Shown here piece after piece: positions 1 through 8,552 of a stretch of 64,000 nt of DNA (position 1 is the stretch's first letter; every line of letters starts with the position of its first letter). This stretch comes from CBDDEC01 sp965198045 (GTDB lineage: Bacteria > Chloroflexota > Dehalococcoidia > UBA2979), in NCBI GenBank assembly GCA_965198045.1, contig CBDAOL010000011.1, positions 62,001 through 126,000 of the forward strand. Reading direction: 5' to 3'. The notes beneath the pieces were generated by a model. That model searched no databases and was not told the origin of the DNA. It saw only the letters and a list, made by a program, of their open reading frames with translations. A program made the translations under genes and the position numbers.

Positions 1-671
1 GACAGGAAGTCCGGATGCACCATCGCCAGGCGGTCCGCCAGCTCCTCGACCGTCTCCTCGAGGTCTTCGCCCGGCACTGACTTCCAGACGAGGCCGATGC
101 GCTCCGCGGTCGTGCCGTCGATGAACTCGCCGCTGAGCAGCATGTACTTCGCCCACTGCGGGCCGACGAGGTACGTCCACATGTGCGCCGGTGGTCCACC
201 CATCGCACGCACCGGCGGGAACCCGATCTGGGTGTCCGCCGCCGCCACCACGATGTCGCAGAGCAGTACGAGGTCGGTGCCGCCGGCGACGCAATAGCCG
301 TGGATCTGACCGATCACCGGCTTGTGCATGTCGAAGATCGTCATGCGGTCGTGCTGCGCCTGCTCCATCCGCCACGTGTCGTCGTCGAACGCCTGGCTGC
401 GGCGGTAGACCTCGGCGTACTGGTCGCGCTCGGTGGCCGTTTCACCCTCGAGGCGGCGGTCAGGCGTCAGGTCGTAGCCCGCCGAGAACGCGCGGCCTGC
501 GCCGCGCAGGATCACGCAATGGATGCGATCGTCCTCGTCGGCGTCGACCAGCGCCTGCCGCAGCTCCGATTGGAGCTGGCGCGAGAGCGCGTTCAGTTTC
601 TCCGGCCGATTCAACGTGATGCGGGCGCGTCCGCGCTCCTTCTCCACGATGATCGTCTCGTAGTCGGTCAT
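1..671 (-). CDS. Enoyl-CoA hydratase/isomerase family protein (3' end outside window)
   Basis: Crotonase-fold protein; 223 residues are visible from ATG at 671 and the C-terminus lies beyond the left edge. The N-terminus MTDYETIIVEKE runs into the family block LNRPEKLNALS. The first oxyanion-hole segment reads GAGRAFSAGYDL (about residues 64-75) and the second is GYCVAGGTDLVLLCD. These are typical of hydratases or isomerases acting on acyl-CoA thioesters in the cytosol. The substrate cannot be told. It is the last gene of a minus-strand run behind two SDR genes, 58 bp after the preceding stop, which suggests a shared role in acyl or hydroxyacyl metabolism. Confidence 0.9.
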   Translation of the reverse strand, partial: MTDYETIIVEKERGRARITLNRPEKLNALSRQLQSELRQALVDADEDDRIHCVILRGAGRAFSAGYDLTPDRRLEGETATERDQYAEVYRRSQAFDDDTWRMEQAQHDRMTIFDMHKPVIGQIHGYCVAGGTDLVLLCDIVVAAADTQIGFPPVRAMGGPPAHMWTYLVGPQWAKYMLLSGEFIDGTTAERIGLVWKSVPGEDLEETVEELADRLAMVHPDFL

Positions 672-729
672 GTCATCCCGCCTGTCCTGCCCTGGTACGC
701 CGAGGCGTCGGCCGCGGCGCCCGGGGTGC

Positions 730-1518
730 TTAGAGGTGCTGCGTCAGTCCGCCGTCGACCGGGATGATCTGCCCGGTGACGTAGCGCGTCGCGCTCTCGC
801 TCGAGAGGTACACCGCCAGCGGCCCCACCTCCTCGGCGCGGCCCTGCCGCCGCAAGATCGTGAACCGCACGGCGCGCTGCGCCTCCTCGTCCTCTGGGTC
901 GATGCGGTCGTCCATCCAGTCCATCCACCCGAGGGCGATGCCGTTGACCATGATGTTCTCGCGCGACAGCTCCTGCGAAGCCGCCCGCACGAGGTTTGTC
1001 GCTGCGCCCTGCGCCGCGGCGTAGGCGCTGGTGTTCGGCAGCCCGCGCTCGCCGAGCACGCCGGTGATGACGACGATGCGCCCACCTCGCTCGGGCGTCC
1101 GACGGAACTCGCCGGCGGCCGAGCGGATGGCGAAGAAGTGCGAGCTGAAGTTGAGCTGCAGGACGCGCGCGAGCTCCGTGTCGGAGATCGACTCGATCGG
1201 CTTGGCGAGGAACGCGTCCGGCGCGGAGCAGACGATGTCGAGCCCGCCCAGCTCCTTCGCGATCTGGCGCATCGTGACCTGCACGTTCTTGCCCAGCGTC
1301 ACGTCCATCACGTACTCGTGACAGACGCGACCCATCGCCTCGATCTCCGCCTTCAGGGCGCGCGCCTGCATGACGCTCTCGTCCGCCTGCAGCACGGCGA
1401 GCGCGACGTCCGCGCCCGCCTCAGCGTAGGCCTTCGCCGCCGCCGCGCCCGCCGGGTTCTCGACACCGATCACGAGGGCCTTGCGGTCCGAGAGGTCGTA
1501 GTGGGATGCCTTCGGCAC
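730..1518 (-). CDS. SDR-fold protein lacking the usual catalytic residues
   Basis: A 262-residue Rossmann-fold protein of the short-chain dehydrogenase/reductase family. I chose GTG at 1518 because GGAGG lies just upstream, 8 bp after the neighbouring SDR stop. The C-terminus has the normal SDR pattern (VTGQIIPVDGG). The functional motifs are altered: the TGxxxGxG cofactor motif reads IGVENPAGAA, the serine region reads VVITGVLG, and the Tyr-xxx-Lys motif reads YAAAQ, so the lysine is Gln. The fold is clear but activity is doubtful. It may be a non-catalytic partner of the canonical SDR encoded immediately upstream (inference). Confidence 0.85.
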   Translation of the reverse strand: MPKASHYDLSDRKALVIGVENPAGAAAAKAYAEAGADVALAVLQADESVMQARALKAEIEAMGRVCHEYVMDVTLGKNVQVTMRQIAKELGGLDIVCSAPDAFLAKPIESISDTELARVLQLNFSSHFFAIRSAAGEFRRTPERGGRIVVITGVLGERGLPNTSAYAAAQGAATNLVRAASQELSRENIMVNGIALGWMDWMDDRIDPEDEEAQRAVRFTILRRQGRAEEVGPLAVYLSSESATRYVTGQIIPVDGGLTQHL

Positions 1519-1526
1519 GGTGCCTC

Positions 1527-2336
1527 CTACCCGTCGAGTTCGTGGCTGGGAACGAAGTTGATGGGCCCTAGGCCGCCGGCGAGTCCGCCGCCGTCGATGA
1601 TGAACTCCTGGCCCGTGATGTAGCTCGAAGCGTCCGAGGCGAGGAAGACCGCCAGCGGACCGAGCTCCCACCACTCGCCGAGACGCTGCACCGGCATGAA
1701 CTTGCCGCGCTGCTCACGGAATGCGCGCTCCTGCTCGTTCTGCGGCGGCCCCTGCGAGACGAAGCCCGGAACGATCACGTTCGCCCGGATGCCGTGCCCG
1801 GCCAACATCGTCGCCTCGCTCTTGGTCAGCGAGAGCACGCCGCCCTTCGCCGTCGGGTAGGCGAAGCCTCGATTGCCGCGCATGGCGGTACCGGACGAGG
1901 TGTTGACGATGACGCCGCCGGTGCCCTGCTCGATCATCTGCGCGGACGCCGCGCGGCCACTGTAGAACGTCGACTTCAGGTTGACGGCCAGCACCTCCTC
2001 GAACGCCCAGTCCGGGTACTCCCAGAACTCGGCGTCCGTGCCACCACCGATGCCGGCGTTGGCGAACATGCCGTCGAGCTGGCCGAACGCCTCGACGGTC
2101 TTGGCGACGAGGGCGTTCACCTGCTCCGAGTCGGTGACATCGGTCGGGATCCCGACCGCCTCGCCGCCCGCGGCCTCGATCTCATCGACGACCGACTGCA
2201 CCTGCGACTCGGTGCGCGAGGCGATGGCGATGCGTGCGCCGGCCTCGGCCATCGCGAGCGACATCGCCCGCCCGAGGCCTCGGCCACCGCCGGTCACAAT
2301 GATCGACTTACCGTCGAGTTCCAGGGTCTCGAGCAC
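1527..2336 (-). CDS. SDR family NAD(P)-dependent oxidoreductase
   Basis: A canonical 269-residue classical SDR. It has the cofactor motif TGGGRGLG (about residues 16-23), NAG at about 93-95, the catalytic serine in NTSSGT and the Tyr-Lys pair in YPTAK. The C-terminal YITGQEFIIDGG segment is typical. It would oxidise or reduce a hydroxyl/keto group with NAD(P)H; the substrate is unknown. It is the first gene of the minus-strand set followed 8 bp later by the degenerate SDR and then an enoyl-CoA hydratase, so a role in fatty-acyl or related degradation is plausible. Confidence 0.92.
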   Translation of the reverse strand: MLETLELDGKSIIVTGGGRGLGRAMSLAMAEAGARIAIASRTESQVQSVVDEIEAAGGEAVGIPTDVTDSEQVNALVAKTVEAFGQLDGMFANAGIGGGTDAEFWEYPDWAFEEVLAVNLKSTFYSGRAASAQMIEQGTGGVIVNTSSGTAMRGNRGFAYPTAKGGVLSLTKSEATMLAGHGIRANVIVPGFVSQGPPQNEQERAFREQRGKFMPVQRLGEWWELGPLAVFLASDASSYITGQEFIIDGGGLAGGLGPINFVPSHELDG

Positions 2337-2432
2337 GTCGGCTCCTATCCATGAACACGTTCCGAGAGCGGAGTGCGCGCGCGGATTCCGGGGCCTCGCG
2401 AGGGACGATGGCGGTCGCCGGAGGCGCCGACG

Positions 2433-3260
2433 CTAGAACGCACCGAAAGCCGCAGCGCCGAGGATCGCGAGACCGAGCGCGATTCTATACCAGACGAACA
2501 GCCGTAGCGTCTGAGACTCGAGGAAGGCGAGCAGGCCGCGGATCACGAACGCCCCCACCACTGCAGCCGTCAGCGCGCCGACCAGCAGCGGACCCAAGCT
2601 CACGTCCTCGGACCCGCCGATCGCGTCGCTGAGCTGGAGGACGCCCGCGCCGAGGACGACCGGGGCCGACAGCAGGAAGGAGAAGCGTGCGGCGGAGACG
2701 CGTCCGAAGCCGAGCACGCGGCCCATGCCGATCGTCGCGCCGGACCTCGATACGCCGGGGATCAGCGCTACCGCCTGCGCGCAGCCAATGGCCAGCGAGC
2801 GGCCCAGCGTCATGTCGGTGATGCGTCCGATCGTGGCGCCCCAGCGGTCGACGAGCCAGATCACGATCCCGCCGACGATCAGCGCGACGCCTACCACCTC
2901 CGGCTCGCGCAAGCTGCGGTCGATGCGGTCCGCGAACAGGAGACCGACGATCACCGCCGGTACCGTCCCGAGCGCGATCATGAGTCCGAGCCTCGAGGGC
3001 CACGCCCACTCGGCGATTTCCCAGCGATGGCGCGCGATGTCGCGCACACCCGAGACGATGATCTCGGTCCAGTCGCGCCAGAAGTAGACGATCACGACCA
3101 CCATCGTGCCGAGGTGGAGGCCGACGTCGAACGTCAGCGACGAGACATCGTCCCTGATGATCTCGGGCGCGACGACCAGATGCCCGGATGACGAGATGGG
3201 CAGGAACTCCGTGATCGCCTGCACCACGCCGAGGATGATCGCCTTCAGGTAGTCGTCCAC
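2433..3260 (-). CDS. uppP: Undecaprenyl-diphosphatase (UppP/BacA)
   Basis: An integral membrane phosphatase that recycles undecaprenyl pyrophosphate to the monophosphate lipid carrier for cell-wall synthesis; overexpression is known to give bacitracin resistance. At 275 residues it has the family's usual length. The N-terminal signature EFLPISSSGHLVV (about residues 18-30) and the second signature PGVSRSGATIGMGR (about 168-181) are both present, with several hydrophobic helices between. It stands 96 bp upstream of the SDR set on the same strand and is divergent from the gene starting at 3347. Confidence 0.97.
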   Translation of the reverse strand: MDDYLKAIILGVVQAITEFLPISSSGHLVVAPEIIRDDVSSLTFDVGLHLGTMVVVIVYFWRDWTEIIVSGVRDIARHRWEIAEWAWPSRLGLMIALGTVPAVIVGLLFADRIDRSLREPEVVGVALIVGGIVIWLVDRWGATIGRITDMTLGRSLAIGCAQAVALIPGVSRSGATIGMGRVLGFGRVSAARFSFLLSAPVVLGAGVLQLSDAIGGSEDVSLGPLLVGALTAAVVGAFVIRGLLAFLESQTLRLFVWYRIALGLAILGAAAFGAF

Positions 3261-3346
3261 GCCTCGATGCTACGGGCTCACCTCGCTGGCTGCGCGTGGG
3301 CGGCGCTCCCGCGGACCACAGCGACGGCGCTCGCTACCATCGGGGC

Positions 3347-4015
3347 ATGACCGCCGCCCGTCCGCGCGAGATGGCCGCCTGGCTGCACGAGTACTTCCCC
3401 GCGATCGAGCCCGCCGGGTGGAATTTCGGCGGCGCGACCTGCTGGGTCGCCTTCATGATGACGCGCGAGGCCGAACACAATCCGCCGTTCTACTGGCTCG
3501 GTCGCGCCCTCGATGTCGTCGCCGCACACGGGGCGTTCGACGCGTTCCGCGACCGCCTCGAGGCCGCACATGGCGCCCGTGAGTGCGCAGGCGGCACCGC
3601 CGAGGACCAGCGCGCGCAGGACGTGCTGAGCGAGGCCTGCGCCTACGCCTGGACCGTGGAGCACCTCGGCGAGCCGCAGCTCCAGGACGCCACGCACGGC
3701 CTGCTTCTGGCCGTCGAGGCGCATTCGACGACCGTGGCGGTCCGTCGCCTCTGGCCGGTCGAGCGCCTGGACCAGTTGCTCCAACTCCTCGGCCAGTTCA
3801 CCGGCGAAGCAATGGCCGACCTGCCCGCGGAAGGCGGGCGCATCCTCTACGTCGACGCCTTCCACGAGCAGGGCTACGCCCATAGCGTGGGCTACCACCT
3901 CGACCTCACCGAACCCGTCGAGGACGTGCTCAAGCACGTCGCCGCCGAGGCGCAGATGGGCTACGTGCTCACGCGCCCGTTCCAGTGGGGCAACCCGGTG
4001 GCGAGCTGGTACTAG
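3347..4015 (+). CDS. Hypothetical protein, 222 aa
   Basis: I do not recognise the family. ATG at 3347 is preferred over an in-frame upstream GTG at 3296, because the upstream stretch lies in the divergent intergenic region and reads as non-protein. The product is soluble, with no signal peptide or membrane segment. It has a tryptophan/aromatic-rich N-terminal part (WLHEYFP, GWNFGGATCWVAFMM), a middle AWTVEHLGEPQLQDATHGLLLA segment, and ends in an RPFQWGNPVASWY tail. Its stop overlaps by four bases the stop of the convergent gene that follows. Confidence 0.7.
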   Translation: MTAARPREMAAWLHEYFPAIEPAGWNFGGATCWVAFMMTREAEHNPPFYWLGRALDVVAAHGAFDAFRDRLEAAHGARECAGGTAEDQRAQDVLSEACAYAWTVEHLGEPQLQDATHGLLLAVEAHSTTVAVRRLWPVERLDQLLQLLGQFTGEAMADLPAEGGRILYVDAFHEQGYAHSVGYHLDLTEPVEDVLKHVAAEAQMGYVLTRPFQWGNPVASWY

Positions 4016-4521
4016 CTGTCCAACCCAGAGACGTTCGCGAGCCAGAGGATGAGGAGCGCTGCCTCGAGGACAAGAAGCAACGCTGCGGCAATCGCTGCCC
4101 ACGACTTCACGCACACAAGAGTCTGGTTTCGTCGCATGTGGAGCGCGGCCCAGTACATCGCCGTGATCTGAAAGTCCGACGGAGCGAACGCGTACCACTC
4201 AAAGTCATACAGCGCGCGCGCATCGAGGACCGTGAGTCCGGCGTATGCGCGCGCAGACAGCGTGACGACGAACCCCGCGCCGAAGGCTGTCAGGGCGGCC
4301 ACGAACGTCTCGTCGCGGAACACCTCCCGATCGAGCGACTCAGTGAACGAAGCCGCAACGACCGGCACCGCCAGTGTCAGGGTGACTGCCAGCGACTGTA
4401 TGGCGTCGAGGTGTCGGTTGGCTGATTCGATCTGCGCGGCCATCGCGTCGTACGAACGCATGGCAAGTTCATAGGCGAGGTCGAGGCTGGGCGCTGCGTC
4501 GCGGCTGGCGTCCGCCGTCAC
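4012..4521 (-). CDS. Small membrane protein with three predicted TM segments, 169 aa
   Basis: Not assigned to a family. GTG start at 4521. A helical N-terminal stretch of about 40 residues (YELAMRSYDAMAAQIESANRH) is followed by hydrophobic segments at about 43-60, 77-99 and 140-165. A polar loop with several aromatic residues (YDFEWYAFAPSDFQITAMYWAALHMRRNQ) sits between the second and third. This topology loosely resembles small membrane effectors such as SLATT or Pycsar TM proteins, but no partner nucleotide-sensing gene is adjacent, so I do not assign that role. It is convergent with the preceding gene with a 4-bp overlap. Confidence 0.65.
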   Translation of the reverse strand: MTADASRDAAPSLDLAYELAMRSYDAMAAQIESANRHLDAIQSLAVTLTLAVPVVAASFTESLDREVFRDETFVAALTAFGAGFVVTLSARAYAGLTVLDARALYDFEWYAFAPSDFQITAMYWAALHMRRNQTLVCVKSWAAIAAALLLVLEAALLILWLANVSGLDS

Positions 4522-4655
4522 CGCCGAGGGCGATCAGGCTCTACTGGCGGCTTCGGAGGCAGTCCGCGGGTCTTGATGACAGTTCCCGGATCTGGGGTTC
4601 GAATCGGTGGCTGGCGGCGTGTACTCATGCTTGGACCCTCCGCAGCGAGCATAGC

Positions 4656-5187
4656 TCACCCCTCCGCCGGCAACGTCGTGTGGTCCAGCGGCGCGTCCCA
4701 GCCCTCGCGCCAGACCCATTGCTCGTTCGTCGGCGACTGGCCCGGGACGCCGAGGCCGAACCAGCGGGTCGTGAGCGCGCCCTCGACGAGGAACTCGAAG
4801 AGCCAGTCCACGTCGCGGATCACGTGGCCGGCGCCCTCACGCGCCGGATCCCTGCGGACGACGAGGCCTCGTGGGCGGCGGCGCGTGAGGGCGCGCGCGG
4901 CCCGTCAGGTTGAACTCGAACTCGTCGTAGTCCTCCGCCTCGAGCGGCGGCGGGAGCGCGTGCAGCGCGTAACGGCCATCGTTCGCGAGATCGAAGCGCT
5001 TCGGCGACCGGTCGCCGACCGCGACCATCAGACGTCCGTCCGAGGTGAAGACCGGCGAGACCGGATGCAGCCGCGGCGCGCCATCGCGACGCACGGTGGC
5101 CATATAGGCGATGCCAATGCCGAGGCGCTCCCGCCCTCGCTCGGCCAGTTCGGGGACTCTATCGGCGAACTCACTCCATGGCAGCAT
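4656..5187 (-). pseudogene. Pyridoxamine 5'-phosphate oxidase-family protein, frameshifted
   Basis: The N-terminal part from ATG 5187 reads as a PPOX-type flavin protein (GIAYMATVRRDGAPRLHPVSP, then YDEFEFNLTGRAR). In that frame it stops at 4837. A second frame continues with family-like sequence (HVIRDVDWLFEFLVEGALTTRWFG) to a TGA at 4656. The switch must lie in the GCGCGCG-rich stretch near 4885-4900. The span is 532 bases, one more than a multiple of three, consistent with a single extra base. Either the gene is recently inactivated or the assembly has a one-base error. The intact product would be about 176 aa and bind FMN or F420 (family knowledge). Confidence 0.75.
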
Positions 5188-5294
5188 CGGCAACCCCCGT
5201 CCGCTGGTGCGACAGGCCAACGCTACTAAATTCGCGCCACGCGAAGAAGCGGGCTGCGCAAACAGCCCGCTTCCGGATGGTCGTGGCGGTGACG

Positions 5295-6926
5295 CTAGCG
5301 GTTGCTGCCGCCTCCGCGTCCGGTGCCGTTGTCGCCACGACCCGAGGTCGCGTCCGCGTCAAGGTTGTCGTCCTCCGAGGACTCATCCTCGGCGTCATCG
5401 CCCTCCTCGGGGTCATCGGCCTCGCCGTTAGCGCCTTCGTCTTCGGGCACCTCGACTCCGTTCAGGCCCCCGCCGATGACGGTGACGCTGGTAACGGTGC
5501 AATCGGGCCCGAGCTGAATGTGGAGGTGGCTGTCGCCGTCCTCGTCCGCCGCCGCGCCCTCGCCGTCATCGCCCCCCTCGACCGGGCAAACGCCCTGGAC
5601 GATCACCCCGCGGCCGGCCTGAGCCGCCAGCGCGAGACGTTCGAGGATCGGATCGGCCTGGTCGTCTGCCTCGCCGTCGCCGTCGCCCTCAGCGTCATCG
5701 TCGTCGGCGGACTGCTGTGGTGCGACCGTGACGTCTGCTGTCACCTCACCGGCGCTGCGTATGGCGAGGAGGGTGCTTCCCGCCGGGCCGTCGATGCTCG
5801 AGGCAGCGCCGTTCCTGCCGTTCCTGTTGTCGCCGCTGTTCCCGTTGTTGCCGCTGTTGCCGGGTCCGTCCGACGGCTCGGCGTTGAGGGGCTCGTCACC
5901 CTCCTCGTCCGCGTCGTCGTCTTCCGCGTCGTCGTCTTCCGCGTCGTCGTCTGAGCTCTGGTCGTTGCCTCTGCCCTCCGGTGGGCCGGCTTGCTCCGGC
6001 CGACCCGTGTCGTCCGGCGGGCCGGCGTTCTCCGGCCGACCTGTGTCATCCGGCGGGCCGGCGTTCTCCGGCCGACCTGTGTCGTCCGGCGGGCCGGGGT
6101 TCTCCGGCCTGCCCTGATCCTCGGACGGGCCGGCGTCCTCTGGCCGGCCCCGATCGTCGTTGTTCGCCTGCCCTCTGCCCGGGACGTTGATGCGAGTGCT
6201 GTCGTCGAGGGTCAGCGTGACCACCGCGCTCACGCCGTTGGCCGTTGCCACCTCGACATCGATCGTGCCGCCTACCGGGTCGACGGCGATCAGTGCGCCG
6301 CGGATGTTGAAACGGCCGTCGTCGTGGATCAGAGAGTGCAGGCCCCCCGGCAGGTCATCCGACTCCGCGGCCGCGCTTTGGACCGACGCCTGCTCGGGGA
6401 GGTCGTCGCGATCTGCGAAGCGGTCCCCCTGCTCCTCTTCGCCCTCGGCGTCGTCTCCGCCGTCCGCGGCCGCCGCGTCATCCTCGTCCTCCTCGCCCGT
6501 CGATCCGACGAGTGGGTCATCGTCACTATCCGAGTCGGTGAGGCCGACGGTCTCCGCGACGGTGTCAACGACGCCCGTGTCGACGATGCCGGCAGCGTCG
6601 GCGGCGACCGCGCCACCCAGGAGGAGGCTCGCAGCGACCACGGCCACGACCGCCTTGTGCGCGGCGGCCGCACCCAGGATCGCCGCCCAGGCGGTGCCGC
6701 CCCCGGCAGCGCCCAGGAACCAGCGGCGCCAGTGATGGCCACTAGCCGCTCCGGCCTCGCGGTTCGCGATCTCCTCGAAGAGCCGTCCGCGCGCGCGGGC
6801 GACGGCGGTCAGGTCGGGCTCAGGGATGTGGGCGGCTCGCTCGAACAGCGACGCCAGTTCGGGGTCGAGTGCTTCGTCGGCGGCGTCATCGCCGCGGTCG
6901 CCCAGCGGGAACCTCGGCATCGTCAC
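5295..6926 (-). CDS. Anti-sigma-factor-like membrane protein with proline/glycine repeats
   Basis: A 543-residue protein coupled to the ECF sigma gene: its GTG at 6926 shares a base with the sigma TAG stop (ATG at 6920 is an alternative). About 85 cytoplasmic N-terminal residues (DPELASLFERAAHIPEPDL...) precede one membrane segment near residues 90-115. The outside part is very acidic (runs of D/E) and contains a DUF5666-like segment (FNIRGALIAVDPVGGTIDVEV). A block of near-identical 12-residue units of the type GRPENAGPPDDT follows at about 265-320. The order fits a sigma regulator that senses an extracellular signal (inference). The repeats could act as a wall-spanning spacer. Confidence 0.8.
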   Translation of the reverse strand: MTMPRFPLGDRGDDAADEALDPELASLFERAAHIPEPDLTAVARARGRLFEEIANREAGAASGHHWRRWFLGAAGGGTAWAAILGAAAAHKAVVAVVAASLLLGGAVAADAAGIVDTGVVDTVAETVGLTDSDSDDDPLVGSTGEEDEDDAAAADGGDDAEGEEEQGDRFADRDDLPEQASVQSAAAESDDLPGGLHSLIHDDGRFNIRGALIAVDPVGGTIDVEVATANGVSAVVTLTLDDSTRINVPGRGQANNDDRGRPEDAGPSEDQGRPENPGPPDDTGRPENAGPPDDTGRPENAGPPDDTGRPEQAGPPEGRGNDQSSDDDAEDDDAEDDDADEEGDEPLNAEPSDGPGNSGNNGNSGDNRNGRNGAASSIDGPAGSTLLAIRSAGEVTADVTVAPQQSADDDDAEGDGDGEADDQADPILERLALAAQAGRGVIVQGVCPVEGGDDGEGAAADEDGDSHLHIQLGPDCTVTSVTVIGGGLNGVEVPEDEGANGEADDPEEGDDAEDESSEDDNLDADATSGRGDNGTGRGGGSNR

Positions 6927-7465
6927 TACTCTCGTAGACCGTATTCGGCGCGGAACGCCTTCGCGGCTCGCAACAGGAGCGCGCGAAACGAGCCGTGCGA
7001 GCGGCCCATCGCCGCCGCTGACTCCTGGCCCGACAACCCGAGCAGGTACCGGTACTCGAGGGCCTGGCGGTAGTCGGACAGCAGCCGACTGAGCACGTCA
7101 TCCACCTCGACGGTCAGGTACTCGTTCCGGATCGAGCCCGGCTCCACTGCTCCCAGATCGCCGCTCTCCCGGCGGGAGCGGTAGTGCATCCGCAGCCGGT
7201 TGCGGGCGATCGCGAACAGCCAGGCGCCGAACGGTCGATTGCGCCAGCGAAATCCTCCGATGCCTTTGAGAGCATCGAGGAACGTTTCCGATGCGAGGTC
7301 CTCCGCCGTCTCGGCGGATTCGACGCGGCTGCAAAAAAAGCGGTAGAGCCGTGGATGGTGCTCATCGAAGAGTTCACGCCACGCTTCGCTACTGCCGTCC
7401 CTGGCAGCCCCGACACGCTCCCGGTTCGCAGGGAGAGTCCCATCGGCCACTGACAATCCGTTCAT
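6926..7465 (-). CDS. ECF-family RNA polymerase sigma factor
   Basis: A 179-residue sigma-70 family protein with only regions 2 and 4. Region 2 is visible as LFDEHHPRLYRFFCSRV ... AEDLASETFLDALKG (about 32-68) and FGAWLFAIARNRLRMHYR (about 78-95). Region 4 is LSRLLSDYRQALEYRYLLGLSGQESAAAMGRSHGSFRALLLRA (about 128-170), with the helix-turn-helix in the latter half. It would direct RNA polymerase to a small regulon, under control of the anti-sigma-like protein encoded directly downstream with stop/start overlap. No clear Shine-Dalgarno lies before ATG 7465. Confidence 0.93.
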   Translation of the reverse strand: MNGLSVADGTLPANRERVGAARDGSSEAWRELFDEHHPRLYRFFCSRVESAETAEDLASETFLDALKGIGGFRWRNRPFGAWLFAIARNRLRMHYRSRRESGDLGAVEPGSIRNEYLTVEVDDVLSRLLSDYRQALEYRYLLGLSGQESAAAMGRSHGSFRALLLRAAKAFRAEYGLRE

Positions 7466-7706
7466 CGAGAGTGGTAATGCGCGCTCTGCTTCGCTTGTTA
7501 CGTTTATCGACGATTTTCAGACGAACATCAGCATGCAGTCACGCCTACGGCCGCCATCTTCCGCAGACTTACCGAGTTTCGCCGAGGTTCGGCGCCAGAT
7601 CCTCGTTGCAGTTTGGTTCGCCGCAACGCCTCACCTCGCGTGCGGCGATGTGTCAGACTCTCGCGGTGCATCGGGTGAGCGCGTGACGAACGACGAGGAG
7701 GCGGCG

Positions 7707-8480
7707 ATGGTCGGGCGGTTCGACGGGCAGGTGGCGGTGGTGACGGGCGCGGCGGGTGGCATCGGGCGCGCGGCCGCGCAGCGGTTCGCCGCCGATGGCG
7801 CGAAGCTCGTCCTCGTCGACCTCGCAGGGACCGACCTGGCCGAGAGCGCCGCCGCGGTGGAGCGCGCCGGCAGCGAGGCGCTGAGCGTCGAGGCCGATGT
7901 CACGCGCGCCGCCGATGTCAGGGCGTACGTCGAGGCCTCAACGGAGCGCTTCGGGCGCATCGATCATTTCTTCAACAACGCTGGCATCCTCGGCCCCGTC
8001 GCGACGCTCCTCGACTACCCGGAGGACGCGTTCGACCAGGTGCTCGCAGTGAACGTGAAGGGCGTCTGGCTCGGGCTGCGCGAGGTGGGCGCGGTGATGC
8101 GCGAACAGGGCAGTGGGGCCATCGTCAACACCGCCTCGATCGCCGGGTTGCAGGGCACGCCAACGCTGTTCGCCTACGGCGCGAGCAAACACGCCGTGGT
8201 CGGCATGACAAAGTCGGCGGCGATCGAGCTGGGGCCGAGCGTGCGCGTGAACGCCGTCTGCCCGGCCGTGATCGACACGCCGATGGGCGACGAGCTGGCA
8301 CGCGGCATCAACCCCGACAACCCGGACGGCGTGCGCGAGATGTTCAACGCCGACACGCCGTTGGCGCGCCTCGGCACCGCCGACGAGATCGCCGGCCTCG
8401 TGACCTACCTCTGCTCAGACGACGCCAGCTTCATCACCGGCGGCATCTATCCGATCGACGGCGGCACGCGGGCGCGCTAG
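7707..8480 (+). CDS. SDR family oxidoreductase
   Basis: A 257-residue classical SDR. ATG 7707 is chosen because GAGGAGG precedes it at good spacing; the longer open frame from 7533 lacks coding character. Motifs are TGAAGGIG (cofactor), NNAG, the catalytic serine in NTASIAG and YGASK. The C-terminal FITGGIYPIDGG is typical. The substrate is unknown. It is monocistronic, divergent from the sigma/anti-sigma pair across a roughly 240-bp gap, and followed by a GC-rich hairpin. Confidence 0.92.
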   Translation: MVGRFDGQVAVVTGAAGGIGRAAAQRFAADGAKLVLVDLAGTDLAESAAAVERAGSEALSVEADVTRAADVRAYVEASTERFGRIDHFFNNAGILGPVATLLDYPEDAFDQVLAVNVKGVWLGLREVGAVMREQGSGAIVNTASIAGLQGTPTLFAYGASKHAVVGMTKSAAIELGPSVRVNAVCPAVIDTPMGDELARGINPDNPDGVREMFNADTPLARLGTADEIAGLVTYLCSDDASFITGGIYPIDGGTRAR

Positions 8481-8502
8481 TCCGCCACGACAGACACGAG
8501 AA

Positions 8503-8522
8503 GGGGGCCGCTGCCGGCCCCC
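8503..8522. terminator. GC-rich hairpin between convergent genes
   Basis: A perfect 8-bp stem (GGGGGCCG at 8503-8510, CGGCCCCC at 8515-8522) with a four-base loop lies between the SDR stop at 8480 and the stop of the convergent small gene at 8553. There is no strong T run on either side, so it is a likely but unproven shared terminator. Confidence 0.5.
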
Positions 8523-8552
8523 GTCCCGTGCCGTTGAACATGCGTTGGTGTG

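Noticed and set aside
4595..4635. GGTTCGAATC, a T-loop-like motif suggesting a tRNA
   Set aside because: The flanking bases do not form the T stem, and no acceptor, D or anticodon arm is visible on either strand.
5991..6170. A CRISPR-like repeat array
   Set aside because: The periodicity is 36 bp without unique spacers and lies inside the anti-sigma-like gene, where it encodes the Pro/Gly protein repeat.
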